Assembly: GCA_964244065.1 (NCBI GenBank)
Contig: CAXTHH010000007.1
Location: 21,811-85,810 of the forward strand
DNA: 64,000 nucleotides
Direction of reading: 5' to 3'
Origin: JASLDZ01 sp964244065
GTDB lineage: Bacteria; Pseudomonadota; Alphaproteobacteria; Caulobacterales; Caulobacteraceae
Numbering within the stretch: the stretch's first letter is position 1; every line of letters begins with the position of its first letter. Both the position numbers and the translations under genes were made by a program. This document shows, piece after piece, positions 32,517-40,641 of the stretch. The notes under the pieces were generated by a model. That model was not told the DNA's origin. It worked only from the letters and a program-made list of their open reading frames with translations, and did no database searches.

Positions 32517-33725
32517 TCAGCTCACGGCGAACTTCAGCAGCTTGATCGCGTCGAAGTTCTGCACGCCGCCGCCCACGCGCTTGAGCGTGTAGAACAGCAC
32601 GTGCGGCTTCGCGCTGAAGGGATCGCGCAGCACGCGCACGCCCGTGCGGTCCACGATCAGGTAGCCCTTGGCGAAGTCGCCGAAAGCCACCGCGAAGCTG
32701 TTGGCGCCCACGTCGGGCATGGCCTCGATCTCGGTGACCGGGTAGCCGAACAAGAGCGGCGTCCGCCCCACCTGCGTGGGCGGCGTCAGGATGTAGTTGC
32801 CGTCGGCGTCCTTGAACTTGCGCACCGCCGACAGCGTGCGCCGGTTCATCACGAACCGCCCGTTGGGCCGGAAGGCGGCGCGCGGCGCGTAGATCAGGTC
32901 CAGCAGCTTGTCGGCGGGGTTCGACGCCGGGAAGGCCCCCGCCACGCCCGTGGCCAGGTAGCCGATCTGGCCCCAGGTCTGCGAGGCGTCCGCCGCGGTG
33001 GCGTAGCCGAGGAAGCCCTTGGGCTTGTTCACCCCGTCGCCGCTGACGAAGGCCGTGGTCTCCTGCGACGCGAAGGCGTCCTCCACCTCGGAGGCGAGCC
33101 AGGCGTCCATGTCCACCGCCGCGTCGTCCAGCAGCGACTGGGTGGCCGCCGGGCAGGCGTAGAGGTCGGCGGCGGGAAAGCTCAGGAGGTCGAGCGTCGG
33201 GGCGGCGGTCTCGGTGCGCGCCGCCGTCTCCGCCGCCCAATTGGCGACCAGGCCGGCGGTGGAGACGGGCTTCTGGTAGGTGGCCGCGCCGATCTGGCGG
33301 ACGGTGGCGATCTCCCGCATGGGGCTGGAGGCCGCCAGGCGCCGGTCGATGATCCGCTCCAGCTCGGGCGTCACAACGTAGCCGCCGGCGGTGTTCACGC
33401 CTTCGGAGAGGCCCTTCAGCTCCAGCGCGGCCGGGGCGGCGCCCGTGCGCAGGTAGCCGTCGAACGCCGCCTTGCGTTCGTCTGCGGCGGGGGGCGCGGA
33501 CGCGCCGAGCGAGGGGCGGCGCGCGTCGGCCCCGATCCGCTCCAGCCGGCGCTCGGCGGCGGTCAGCGCCGCGTCGATGCGGTCCACCTTGTCGGTGAGC
33601 AGCGGGTCGGCGGCCTTGCGCTCCACGGCGGCGAGCCGCTCGTCGTTGGCCGACTTGTAGGCCTGGAACAGGCGCATCACGTCGTCGCCGGCCGCGGTGG
33701 CGGCCGTCGGGTTCAGTTCGGTCAT
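32517..33725 (-). CDS. GTA major capsid protein (gp5, HK97 fold)
   Basis: A 402-residue HK97-type capsid protein. The N-terminal helical scaffold (delta domain, about residues 10-85) is removed by the prohead protease in this family. The mature part shows TAGGYVVTPELERIIDRRL, NWAAETAARTETAAPTLD and NRRTLSAVRKFKDADGNYIL, all standard signatures, and ends with FYTLKRVGGGVQNFDAIKLLKFAVS. It lies 24 bases after the protease gene. Confidence 0.95.
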   Translation of the reverse strand: MTELNPTAATAAGDDVMRLFQAYKSANDERLAAVERKAADPLLTDKVDRIDAALTAAERRLERIGADARRPSLGASAPPAADERKAAFDGYLRTGAAPAALELKGLSEGVNTAGGYVVTPELERIIDRRLAASSPMREIATVRQIGAATYQKPVSTAGLVANWAAETAARTETAAPTLDLLSFPAADLYACPAATQSLLDDAAVDMDAWLASEVEDAFASQETTAFVSGDGVNKPKGFLGYATAADASQTWGQIGYLATGVAGAFPASNPADKLLDLIYAPRAAFRPNGRFVMNRRTLSAVRKFKDADGNYILTPPTQVGRTPLLFGYPVTEIEAMPDVGANSFAVAFGDFAKGYLIVDRTGVRVLRDPFSAKPHVLFYTLKRVGGGVQNFDAIKLLKFAVS

Positions 33726-33749
33726 CTCGGTCCTTTCGGGTGGGGAAGT

Positions 33750-34172
33750 TCAGCCGCCCTCGGCCGCGAAGCGGGCCTCGGGGAGCATGGGGTGGGGCGT
33801 CAGGCTGACCTCGACGAGGTCCACCTCCGCCAGCACGCGCAGCCGCCCGCCGTCGGCCCGGCGGGCGCGGCGGGTGCGGAAGCCGATGGACAGGCCGTCG
33901 AGCCGCCCGGCCCGGTGCAGCGCCTGGGCGAGTCGGCCCGCGGCCGTGTCGCCGCGGATCCGGCCGCGGACGTAGAGGCCGCGCCCGTCCTCCCGCGCCT
34001 CGTCCCACACGCCGATCACGGCTGCGGGATCGTGGGCGTGGAGCATGGGCACGCCCCGCGGGTGCGACACGTGCAGGCTCTCCGCGAAGGCGCCCGCGGC
34101 CACGGCGTCGCCCGCCAGGTCGCGCGCCCAGAACAGCGAGGCGTAACCGGCGATGGAGAGGTCGCCGCTCAT
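33750..34172 (-). CDS. GTA prohead protease (gp4, HK97 family)
   Basis: A 140-residue capsid maturation protease. Opening DLSIAGYASLFWARDLAGD, catalytic-type His in PMLHAHD and Ser in RLDGLSIGFR match the HK97/herpesvirus-type protease family. It processes the capsid protein encoded next. Repeat R2c separates it from the preceding small gene. Confidence 0.94.
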   Translation of the reverse strand: MSGDLSIAGYASLFWARDLAGDAVAAGAFAESLHVSHPRGVPMLHAHDPAAVIGVWDEAREDGRGLYVRGRIRGDTAAGRLAQALHRAGRLDGLSIGFRTRRARRADGGRLRVLAEVDLVEVSLTPHPMLPEARFAAEGG

Positions 34173-34176
34173 CTCG

Positions 34177-34264
34177 TCCTCCCCCGCTCGCGGGGGAGGT
34201 GTCGCGCGCCGCAGGCGCGTGACGGAGGGGGCCAGGCCGCGCGGGACAGGGGTGTTCCGCCCCT
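34177..34264. repeat. Palindromic repeat, family R2, partial copy c
   Basis: The left half of an R2 element: a perfect hairpin CCTCCCCCGCTCGCGGGGGAGG region, then GCCGCAGGC, CGTGACGGA and GGGGCC blocks shared with copy d inside the ABC-F gene. It fills the gap between the small membrane protein gene and the prohead protease gene. Confidence 0.75.
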
Positions 34265-34527
34265 CACCGCCGCGCGTCCCGGTCGAGCTTGGCCTCGATG
34301 CGCACCAGGCTGGCGCGGCTGGCCTCGGCCTGCGCCTCCAGCCGGGCCAGGCGCTCGTTCACGCCCGACTGGCGGTCGAGCCGGCGCTCGATGGCGGCGA
34401 TCCGCTCGGCGGCGCTGCCCGACCAGACGAGCGCGGCGCCCGTCTGCACGATCAGCGCGAACAGCACGGCGGGCGTGACCTGCCGGTCCAGCCGCCAGGC
34501 CAGGGAGGGCGCAGGCGCCTCGCTCAC
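34264..34527 (-). CDS. Small membrane-anchored coiled-coil protein of the GTA cluster (gp3.5-like position)
   Basis: An 87-residue protein starting with GTG overlapping the portal gene's stop by four bases. One membrane helix (about residues 18-38) is followed by a heptad-type coiled coil (AIERRLDRQSGVNERLARLEAQAEASRASLVRIEAKLDRD). The same position in the R. capsulatus cluster holds the small gene g3.5. Function unknown. Confidence 0.75.
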   Translation of the reverse strand: MSEAPAPSLAWRLDRQVTPAVLFALIVQTGAALVWSGSAAERIAAIERRLDRQSGVNERLARLEAQAEASRASLVRIEAKLDRDARR

Positions 34528-35720
34528 GCCGCATCCTCCTCGACCCCCGGCGGCAGGCCCGCCATGCGCCGCCGCTCGGCGGCGGTGAGGAAGCTCGCCG
34601 CGTCCAGCCGCGCCCACAGCTCGGCGCGCTCGCCGGCCAGGGCGGGGGCGGCGTCCAGGTCCACGGTGACCGTCGCGCCGCCGAACCGCGGGCCGAGCCA
34701 GCCCGACAGCGCCCGCGCCGCCCGCTGCGCCAGCGGCGTCACGGCCAGCCGCCAGAAGGCGGCGTTCGCCTCCCGGTAGTTCGAGTAGGTGTTGTCGCCC
34801 GGCACGCCCAACAGCTGCGGCGGCACGCCAAAGGCCAGGGCGATCTCGCGCGCGGCGGCGTGCTTGCCCTCGGCGAAATCCATCTCCGCGGGCGTCAGCG
34901 CCATGGGCTTCCAGTCGAGCCCGCCCTCCAGCAGCAGCGGCCGGCCGGCGGCGGTCGCCCCCGCGTGGTTCTCCGCCAGCTCGGCCTTGAGCCGCTCGAA
35001 CTGCGTCTCCGTCATGCGCTCGCCGCCGCCGTAGACCAGGGCGCCGGAGGGCCGGGCGGCGTTGTCCAGCAGCGCCTTGTTCCAGGCGGAGGCGCTGTTG
35101 TGCACGTCCACCGCCTTGGCCGCGGCCTCCAGCGGCGAGAGGCCGTAGTGGTCGTCCAGCGGGTTGAAGAGCTTCAGGTGCAGCACGGGCGTCCAGCCGT
35201 CGACGCCGCGCGCCAGCAGCGCCTCGCGGCCCTCCGCGGCGTAGATCCAGCCCTGGGGCCAGCCGTCCGGCCCCGGCACCACGCGCACCCGGTCGGGGCG
35301 CAGGGCGTGGAGCTCGGTGGGCGGTCCCTCCGCCTCGCCCGCCGCCTCCAGGTAGGCGTTGCCCGCTGTCTGCAGGGCGCCGAAGAAGCGCTCCATCAGG
35401 TCGGGGCCGCTCTCCTCCGGGTTGGGCCGGTCCAGCAGGCGCTGCAGCGGATGGTCCGGCGCGCGGGCGCCCTCGTGCAGGACCCCGAACGGCAGGCTGG
35501 CCGCGGCTTCCGCGATCAGCCGCACGCAGCGGTGCGCCACGGGGTTGGCCGCATAGCCCTCGCGCGCCAGGTGGGCGTAGTCGCGCGGCGTCCACTGCGG
35601 CCGCCCCGCGGTGGTGAGCGCCACCAGCCGCCGGGCGACGGAGGCCTTGGCCTCCGGCGCACGCCCAAGGGCGCGGCCAGGCGCTCGCGGCCCGGCGAGC
35701 CAGGCGCGTATGGGGTTCAT
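34524..35720 (-). CDS. GTA portal protein (gp3)
   Basis: A 398-residue HK97-type portal subunit forming the ring through which DNA enters the head. Signatures include YAANPVAHRCVRLIAEAAASLPF, NAYLEA, LFNPLDDHYGLSPLEAAAKAVDVHN, GVPPQLLGVPGDNTYSNYREANAAFW. The start MNPIRAWLAG at 35720 has an AGGA site seven bases upstream. In GTA clusters this gene normally follows the terminase directly; here a HicB-HicA module lies between. Confidence 0.95.
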   Translation of the reverse strand: MNPIRAWLAGPRAPGRALGRAPEAKASVARRLVALTTAGRPQWTPRDYAHLAREGYAANPVAHRCVRLIAEAAASLPFGVLHEGARAPDHPLQRLLDRPNPEESGPDLMERFFGALQTAGNAYLEAAGEAEGPPTELHALRPDRVRVVPGPDGWPQGWIYAAEGREALLARGVDGWTPVLHLKLFNPLDDHYGLSPLEAAAKAVDVHNSASAWNKALLDNAARPSGALVYGGGERMTETQFERLKAELAENHAGATAAGRPLLLEGGLDWKPMALTPAEMDFAEGKHAAAREIALAFGVPPQLLGVPGDNTYSNYREANAAFWRLAVTPLAQRAARALSGWLGPRFGGATVTVDLDAAPALAGERAELWARLDAASFLTAAERRRMAGLPPGVEEDAA

Positions 35721-35770
35721 GATCTTGTCCTCGGATGGGCAGGCGGGCCTGGACGGCCGCGCCTGCGGCT

Positions 35771-36004
35771 TCAATCGGGCCGGAACGCCCGCTTCGGCAG
35801 CCGTGACTGCCGGATGATCGACTGCAGCGTGTTCGGAACGGGGTGGTCCGAAAGCTTATGGTAGGCCAGGGTCACCAGGGCGATCTCGCCCGACACCTCG
35901 CCTCTGAGCTGGCGATGGCTGCCCGACCCGTGCCGGATCTCGACGAAGTCGTGGGCCAGCAGGATCTCGAGAATGCGCCTGTAGCTTAGGCTCAGGCGGG
36001 GCAC
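35771..36004 (-). CDS. HicA-like toxin inside the GTA cluster
   Basis: A 77-residue HicA/YcfA-type protein. PRLSLSYRRILEILLAHDFVEIRHGSGSHRQLRG carries the typical helix-strand-His arrangement (GSGSHRQ), and LAYHKLSDHPVPNTLQSIIRQSRLPKRAF is the family C-terminus. It starts with GTG, overlapping the end of the upstream HicB-like gene by 13 bases. It lies between terminase and portal genes, a position not occupied in described GTA clusters that I know of. Confidence 0.85.
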   Translation of the reverse strand: MPRLSLSYRRILEILLAHDFVEIRHGSGSHRQLRGEVSGEIALVTLAYHKLSDHPVPNTLQSIIRQSRLPKRAFRPD

Positions 36005-36303
36005 GCCACCTCGAAGTTCGCCCGAAGGTCGCGATCGGCGCGGCTGCGGCGCACGACGTGCAGCAGCGAGCTGAGCACCACTCTGACGCGCACGCGCCAG
36101 GGCGCGCGCCGGCGGAGCAGTCGCTCCGCCTGGCGCGGCGGCTCGGCCAATGCGGAATCCACGTAGGTAAAGATGGCCTGCTCCAGTCGCGAGGCCGCAT
36201 CCTGCCGCGATATCCCCTCGACCACGATGTCGAGGTCGAGGCACATCGCCTCCCAGCGGGAGCCGCGACCGCGCACGAAGCAGCGCAACACGCGCTCGTT
36301 CAT
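35992..36303 (-). CDS. HicB-like antitoxin inside the GTA cluster
   Basis: A 103-residue protein. RCFVRGRGSRWEAMCLDLDIVVEGISRQDAASRLEQAIFTYVDSAL fits the HicB partial RNase H-like fold; the C-terminal half is Arg-rich. ATG 36303 was chosen because a GGAGG site lies six bases upstream. It overlaps the HicA-like gene by 13 bases and has its own candidate -35 element just upstream. Confidence 0.78.
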   Translation of the reverse strand: MNERVLRCFVRGRGSRWEAMCLDLDIVVEGISRQDAASRLEQAIFTYVDSALAEPPRQAERLLRRRAPWRVRVRVVLSSLLHVVRRSRADRDLRANFEVACPA

Positions 36304-36360
36304 CCCACGCCTCCGCAACGCCGCCATCCGAATCGGCACATGAGTCCTCCGTTTTTCCAC

Positions 36361-36366
36361 TGTCAA
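36361..36366 (-). promoter_or_regulatory. Candidate -35 element for the HicB-HicA module
   Basis: On the minus strand a perfect TTGACA lies about 57 bases before the HicB-like ATG, directly after the terminase stop codon (36392). A weak TCATGT follows at a 17-base spacing. If used, the toxin-antitoxin pair would be expressed independently of the GTA operon. Confidence 0.4.
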
Positions 36367-36391
36367 CCGCCCGCGGCCGCCGGAAATCCGT

Positions 36392-37636
36392 TCACAGCAC
36401 CCGCAGGCGGGGCGCGCTCTGCGGCCCGAGCAGGAGGTCGGTCACGGCCCAGACGAGGGCGTCGGCGCGGTCGGGGCTTGGCCCGCCGTCCGCGGCGCCC
36501 AGCGCCATCAGCTCCTCCTCCAGCTGCGGGAAGCTTCCGCAGTGGACCACCCGGCCCTGCTCGTAGAGCGCGGCCACCGGGGCGGCGCGCGCCCGCTTGG
36601 AGCGGGAGGCGTGGACGGCGCGGACGGGGGCGGGGCAGCCCGCCTGGGCCAGCACCGTGCGGACCATGTCGCCGCCCTGGTTCACCTCCGCCACGATCCC
36701 GTCGGCCCCGTGCTCGCGCGCGGCTTCGCCCACCACCCCGGCCCAGCCGAGCGGCGACAGCCCGCGCACCGTGCGGTCGGCCAGCACGAACACGCGCCCG
36801 TCCTCCCGCCCGGCCACCACGATCCCGCAGGCGTCGCCCGTCGAGCCCGCCGGCGGGTCCACCGCCACGACCACTCGCTCGAAGGCGGCGGGCGGTGCGC
36901 CGCGGCAGCGCTGCAGGTCCTCGGCGCGCCACAGGGCGCCCTCGGCCGCCTCGGTCACCAGACCGTCCAGCTCCTGCGCCGCCAGCCGCGTGCCGCCGTA
37001 GAGCGCCTCCAGGCCCGCCAGGAAGTCGGGGGCCAGGTGCTCGGCGTTGGCCGACGTGGCCGCCCGGCTCTGCGCCAGGCCCGGCTCGGCCAGCAGCCGC
37101 CGGAGCGCCGCGATGGGCTTGGGCGTGGTGGTCACCGCCAGGCGCGGCCGCTCGCCCAGGCGCAGGCCCATGCGCAGCAGGGCCAGGGTCTCGCCGGGCT
37201 TGCGCCAGGCGCAGAACTCGTCGGCCCAGGCGGCGTGGAACTGCGGGCCGCGCAGGCTCTCCGGGTCCTCCGCCGAGAAGGCGTAGGCCTGGGCGCCGTT
37301 GCCCCACAGGAAGCGCCGCCGCGAGGCCTCGTAGCGCGGCCGCGAGCCGGGCGGCGCGCAGGCCCGCAGGCCCGAGGGCCCCTCGATCATCACCTCCCGC
37401 ACGTCGTGCAGGGAGGGGCCCACCAGCGCCAGCCGGGCGCCCGGCTGCGCCTGGGCGGCCAGCCACTCGGCCCCGGCCCGCGTCTTGCCCGCTCCCCGCC
37501 CGCCCAGGAACAGCCAGGTGCGCCACGCGTCGTCCTCAGGCGGGCGCTGGTCGGGGCGACCCTGGAAGCGCCAGTCCTTCAGCGCGCAGTCCGCCTTCTG
37601 CCGCGGCAGGGTGTCGATGAGCAGGTCCCGCTCCAT
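36392..37636 (-). CDS. GTA large terminase (gp2)
   Basis: A 414-residue DNA-packaging motor when started at 37636 (MERDLLIDTLPRQKAD). The ATPase P-loop is GGRGAGKTRAGAEWLA, with MIEGPSGLR and NGAQAYAFSAEDPESLRGPQFHAAWADEFCAW (Walker B-like DE) downstream. The nuclease domain shows VVAVDPPAGSTGDACGIVVAG with its catalytic-type Asp and DGIVAEVNQGGDMV. The frame is open further upstream, but residues before 37636 look non-coding. The gene overlaps the end of the gp1 reading frame by about 100 bases. Confidence 0.94.
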   Translation of the reverse strand: MERDLLIDTLPRQKADCALKDWRFQGRPDQRPPEDDAWRTWLFLGGRGAGKTRAGAEWLAAQAQPGARLALVGPSLHDVREVMIEGPSGLRACAPPGSRPRYEASRRRFLWGNGAQAYAFSAEDPESLRGPQFHAAWADEFCAWRKPGETLALLRMGLRLGERPRLAVTTTPKPIAALRRLLAEPGLAQSRAATSANAEHLAPDFLAGLEALYGGTRLAAQELDGLVTEAAEGALWRAEDLQRCRGAPPAAFERVVVAVDPPAGSTGDACGIVVAGREDGRVFVLADRTVRGLSPLGWAGVVGEAAREHGADGIVAEVNQGGDMVRTVLAQAGCPAPVRAVHASRSKRARAAPVAALYEQGRVVHCGSFPQLEEELMALGAADGGPSPDRADALVWAVTDLLLGPQSAPRLRVL

Positions 37637-37976
37637 TGCGGGCGTCCCAAGCAGCGCATTTGCGTTTGAGCTCGTCCCGCAGGCGCTGGAGTCCCTCGGG
37701 GTCGCGCTCTTCCTCGTCCTCGTCATCCGCCTCCCCGTCCTCGTCGCCGGAGGCCTCGGCGGCGTCGCGCAACCGGACGGCGTCCGCGACCAGCGCGATC
37801 ACGCCGCGCCCGGAAAGCGCCACCGCGCGGCAGGCCTTGGCGGACTTCTCCACCCCCGCCGCATCCGTGGGAGGATCGAGCTTCGCCAGCGCCGCGGCGT
37901 CCCGCTCCGTCACGGCGGCGAGTTGCCCGCCCACCGCCATCATCTGCTCGGCGATCGCGCCCGCTTCTCTGGCCAT
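37536..37976 (-). CDS. Putative GTA small terminase (gp1-like)
   Basis: A 146-residue protein, first gene of the cluster. Residues 1-110 are helical and acidic (AGAIAEQMMAVGGQLAAVTERDAAALAKLDPP, then a run of Asp/Glu and RLRDELKRKCAAWDA), resembling the short helical gp1 that serves as small terminase in the R. capsulatus GTA. The last 30 residues (HRHPAAAEGG... PRPAPA) overlap the terminase start in another frame and look unnatural, so the true end may be earlier through a shift in frame. The assignment rests mainly on position. Confidence 0.7.
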   Translation of the reverse strand: MAREAGAIAEQMMAVGGQLAAVTERDAAALAKLDPPTDAAGVEKSAKACRAVALSGRGVIALVADAVRLRDAAEASGDEDGEADDEDEEERDPEGLQRLRDELKRKCAAWDARNGAGPAHRHPAAAEGGLRAEGLALPGSPRPAPA

Positions 37977-38005
37977 GTCAGAAAGGTACGGCGCCAGCGT
38001 CCGCC

Positions 38006-38094
38006 GGGGACAAACTCGCCGCGCTCCATCGAGAGTCGCTGGCCGGCTTCAGGTTGGCGCGACGGGAAGCGGGAGTTCGCGAGGCGTTGTCCCC
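38006..38094 (-). promoter_or_regulatory. Inverted repeat in the GTA operon promoter region
   Basis: GGGGACAA at 38006-38013 and its exact complement TTGTCCCC at 38087-38094 flank 73 bases in the 181-base gap upstream of gp1. Both half-sites are followed by similar CGC/CTCG-rich bases. This is a candidate regulator-binding or looping site for the GTA promoter. No clear -35/-10 pair was seen. Confidence 0.4.
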
Positions 38095-38157
38095 GCATCC
38101 CGTTCCTCCGCGCCTCCGCGGGTGGGCGGAAACCACGGTGGCGGCGCATGCGGGAGG

Positions 38158-38619
38158 CTAGGGCTCCCGCGCCAGCTCCGGGGCCTCGAAATCCAGCGCG
38201 TCCTCAACGTCCGCGAGCGCGGTCTCGCTCACCACCTGGCCGGCCACGCACACCCCCGCCGCCCGCGCGCTGTCCGGGTCGCCGGTGACCAGGGGGTGCC
38301 AGTCGGGCAGCCCGCGGCCCTCGTGCAGGCGGCGGTAGGCGCAGGAGGCCGGCATCCAGGTCAGCGCCTCGATGGCGCCGGGCGTCAGCTTGATGCACTC
38401 GGGCACGTGGCGCTTGCGCCGGGCGTAGTCGCGGCAGCGGCCGGTGTCGCAGTCCAGCAGGCGGCAGGCGACGCGGGTGGGGATCACCTCCCCCGTCTCC
38501 TCGTCCTCGAACCGCACCAGGCAGCAGCGTCCGCAGCCGTCGCACAGGCTCTCCCACTCCTCGCGCGTCATGCGGTGGAGCGGCTTGGCCTCCCAGAAAG
38601 GTTTCCGGTCTAGGATCAC
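38158..38619 (-). CDS. YcgN-type cysteine cluster protein (UPF0260)
   Basis: A 153-residue protein with the family's clustered cysteines: CDGCGRCCLVRFEDEETGE, CRLLDCDTGRCRDYARR and a PASCAYRRLHEGRGLPDWHPL block. Such cysteine sets probably bind a metal or iron-sulfur centre; the family has no assigned reaction. GTG 38619 gives VILDRKPFWEAKPLHRMT, the normal N-terminus. It is divergent from the penicillin-binding protein gene, and their shared upstream region is 38620-38769. Confidence 0.92.
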   Translation of the reverse strand: MILDRKPFWEAKPLHRMTREEWESLCDGCGRCCLVRFEDEETGEVIPTRVACRLLDCDTGRCRDYARRKRHVPECIKLTPGAIEALTWMPASCAYRRLHEGRGLPDWHPLVTGDPDSARAAGVCVAGQVVSETALADVEDALDFEAPELAREP

Positions 38620-38769
38620 GCCCCGTGAAGTGACCGCGGCGCCCCCGCGGCGCAAGCGGAACCGCCAGAGCTGGACCCCTCGCCGCCCCCGATCCGCGCC
38701 GACCTGGCCCACCACGCCGACGCGCGGCGGCGGCGGGCGAGCGCGATCACCTGGACCGCGGCGGGCGCC

Positions 38770-40641
38770 TTGGCGCTGCTGGGCTGGCTCGTCGGCGTGT
38801 TCCTATGGCGGTCGGTGACGGTGGACCTGCCGCGCGTGCCGCCCGCCGCCGAGCTGTGGTCGCTGAACCGGCCGCCCGGCGTCACCTTCCTGGACCGGGA
38901 CGGGCGCGTGATCGCCATCCGCGGCCCCCGCCACGGCGCCCCCGTGCGGCTGGACGAGCTGCCGCCCTACCTGCCCCGCGCTTTCCTGGGGGCGGAGGAC
39001 CGGCGGTTCTGGAGCCACTCCGGCGTCGATCTGAGGGGCGTCGCCCGCGCCCTGCGCCGCGACGTGCAGGAGGGCCGGGCCGCCGAGGGCGGCTCCACCC
39101 TCACCCAGCAGCTGGCGCGCACCCTGTTCCTCGGCCCGGAGCAGACGCTGCGCCGCAAGGCGCAGGAGGCGCTGCTGGCGCTGGAGCTGGAGCGGCGGCT
39201 GGGCAAGCGCGGCGTGCTGGAGCTCTACCTCGACCGCACCTACCTCGGCGCGGGCGCCTACGGGGTGGAGGCGGCGGCGCACGCCTACTTCGGCCGCTCC
39301 GCCCGCGAGCTGGACCTGCCGCAGAGCGCGCTCCTGGCGGCCCTGCCCAAGGCGCCGTCGAGGCTGGACCCCACCAACGACCTCGCCGCCGCGCGGGCCC
39401 GCGCCGCCCGGGTGCTCGCCGCCATGCGCCGGGAGGGCTGGATCTCGCCGGAAGCCGAGCGGCGGGCGGTCGATCATCCCGCCCCGCTCACGCCGCCCGA
39501 GCGGGGCGAGGGCCCGTTCGGCTACGTGCTCGACCTGGCCGCCGTCGAGGCGCGGACCCGCGCGCCTGACAGCCCCGACCTCGTGGTGCGCCTCACAATC
39601 GACCGCCGGCTGCAGACGCTCGCCGTCGACGCGGTGCGGAGCGCGGTGGCCGACGCCCGGAGCCGGGGCGGCACGCAGGCGGCGCTGGCAGCCCTCGGCG
39701 CGGACGGGGCGGTGCTGGCGCTCCAGGGCGGGCTGGACGCGCGGGAGAGCCCCTTCGACCGCGCGACCCAGGCGCTCCGCCAACCCGGCAGCGCGTTCAA
39801 GCCCTTCGTCTACGCCGCCGCCCTGGCCGAGGGCGCCCGCCCGGAGGACGTGCGCCAGGACGCCCCCGTGGACGTCCGCGGCTGGCGGCCCAAGAACTTC
39901 GGCGGCGGCTATTCGGGCGCGGTGACCCTAGCGGACGCGCTGGCGCGCTCGATCAACACGGTGGCCGTGCGCCTGAGCCAGGAGGTCGGGCCCGAGCGGG
40001 TGGCCCGCACCGCCCGATCCTTCGGCCTCTCCACCATCCCGCCCCGCCCCGCCCCGCCGGTGGCGCTGGGCGCGTACGAAGTGCGCCTCCTCGACCTCGT
40101 GGGCGCTTACGGGGTGCTGCAGGCCGGCGGCGTCAGGCATGCCCCGTTCCTGGTGGAGAGCGTGGCCGACGCGCGCGGCCGCACCCTCTGGCGCCACGCC
40201 CCCGACCCCGTCCGCGTGCTCGCCGCCGACAAGGCCGCGCAGCTCACCGCCATGCTGGAGGGCGTGATCGCCCGCGGCACGGGGCGCGAAGCCGCCCTCG
40301 GCCGGCCCGCCGCCGGCAAGACCGGCACCACGCAGAATCACCGCGACGCCTGGTTCGTGGGCTATACGCCCGACCTCGTGGCCGGCGTGTGGCTCGGCGA
40401 CGACCGGGGCCGGTCCATGGCCGGCGTCACGGGCGGCGACGCTCCAGCTCGCGCCTGGGCCCGCTTCATGCGCGCCGCCCTGGCCGACCGCCCGCCCCGC
40501 CCCTTCGCCGGGCCTGCCGGTGCTGAGGAGAACGCCCGCGCCCGCTTCTACGAGGGCCTCGCCGCCGAGCTCGACCGCGCGTCTGGCGCACCTGACCCGA
40601 GTTTGCCGGACGCAGGCTCCGGCCTTAAGGTTCCGCAATGA
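38770..40641 (+). CDS. Class A penicillin-binding protein (PBP1A/1C-like)
   Basis: A 623-residue bifunctional peptidoglycan synthase. An N-terminal membrane helix is followed by a GT51 glycosyltransferase domain (catalytic Glu76 in GAEDRRFWSH; GGSTLTQQLAR; RKAQEALLALELER) and a transpeptidase domain with Ser341 in SAFK, SIN at 394 and KTGT at 517. The start is uncertain. TTG 38770 is the only ordinary start codon in frame after the preceding TGA, but the 110 bases before it encode a plausible cytoplasmic tail (ADARRRRASAITWTAAGA). The gene may therefore begin further upstream through an unusual start or a frame change. Confidence 0.9.
   Translation: MALLGWLVGVFLWRSVTVDLPRVPPAAELWSLNRPPGVTFLDRDGRVIAIRGPRHGAPVRLDELPPYLPRAFLGAEDRRFWSHSGVDLRGVARALRRDVQEGRAAEGGSTLTQQLARTLFLGPEQTLRRKAQEALLALELERRLGKRGVLELYLDRTYLGAGAYGVEAAAHAYFGRSARELDLPQSALLAALPKAPSRLDPTNDLAAARARAARVLAAMRREGWISPEAERRAVDHPAPLTPPERGEGPFGYVLDLAAVEARTRAPDSPDLVVRLTIDRRLQTLAVDAVRSAVADARSRGGTQAALAALGADGAVLALQGGLDARESPFDRATQALRQPGSAFKPFVYAAALAEGARPEDVRQDAPVDVRGWRPKNFGGGYSGAVTLADALARSINTVAVRLSQEVGPERVARTARSFGLSTIPPRPAPPVALGAYEVRLLDLVGAYGVLQAGGVRHAPFLVESVADARGRTLWRHAPDPVRVLAADKAAQLTAMLEGVIARGTGREAALGRPAAGKTGTTQNHRDAWFVGYTPDLVAGVWLGDDRGRSMAGVTGGDAPARAWARFMRAALADRPPRPFAGPAGAEENARARFYEGLAAELDRASGAPDPSLPDAGSGLKVPQ

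Noticed and set aside
24023..37976. Prophage instead of GTA
   Set aside because: No integrase, repressor, replication, holin or attachment sites are visible, and gene order and the short tape measure are those of GTA clusters.
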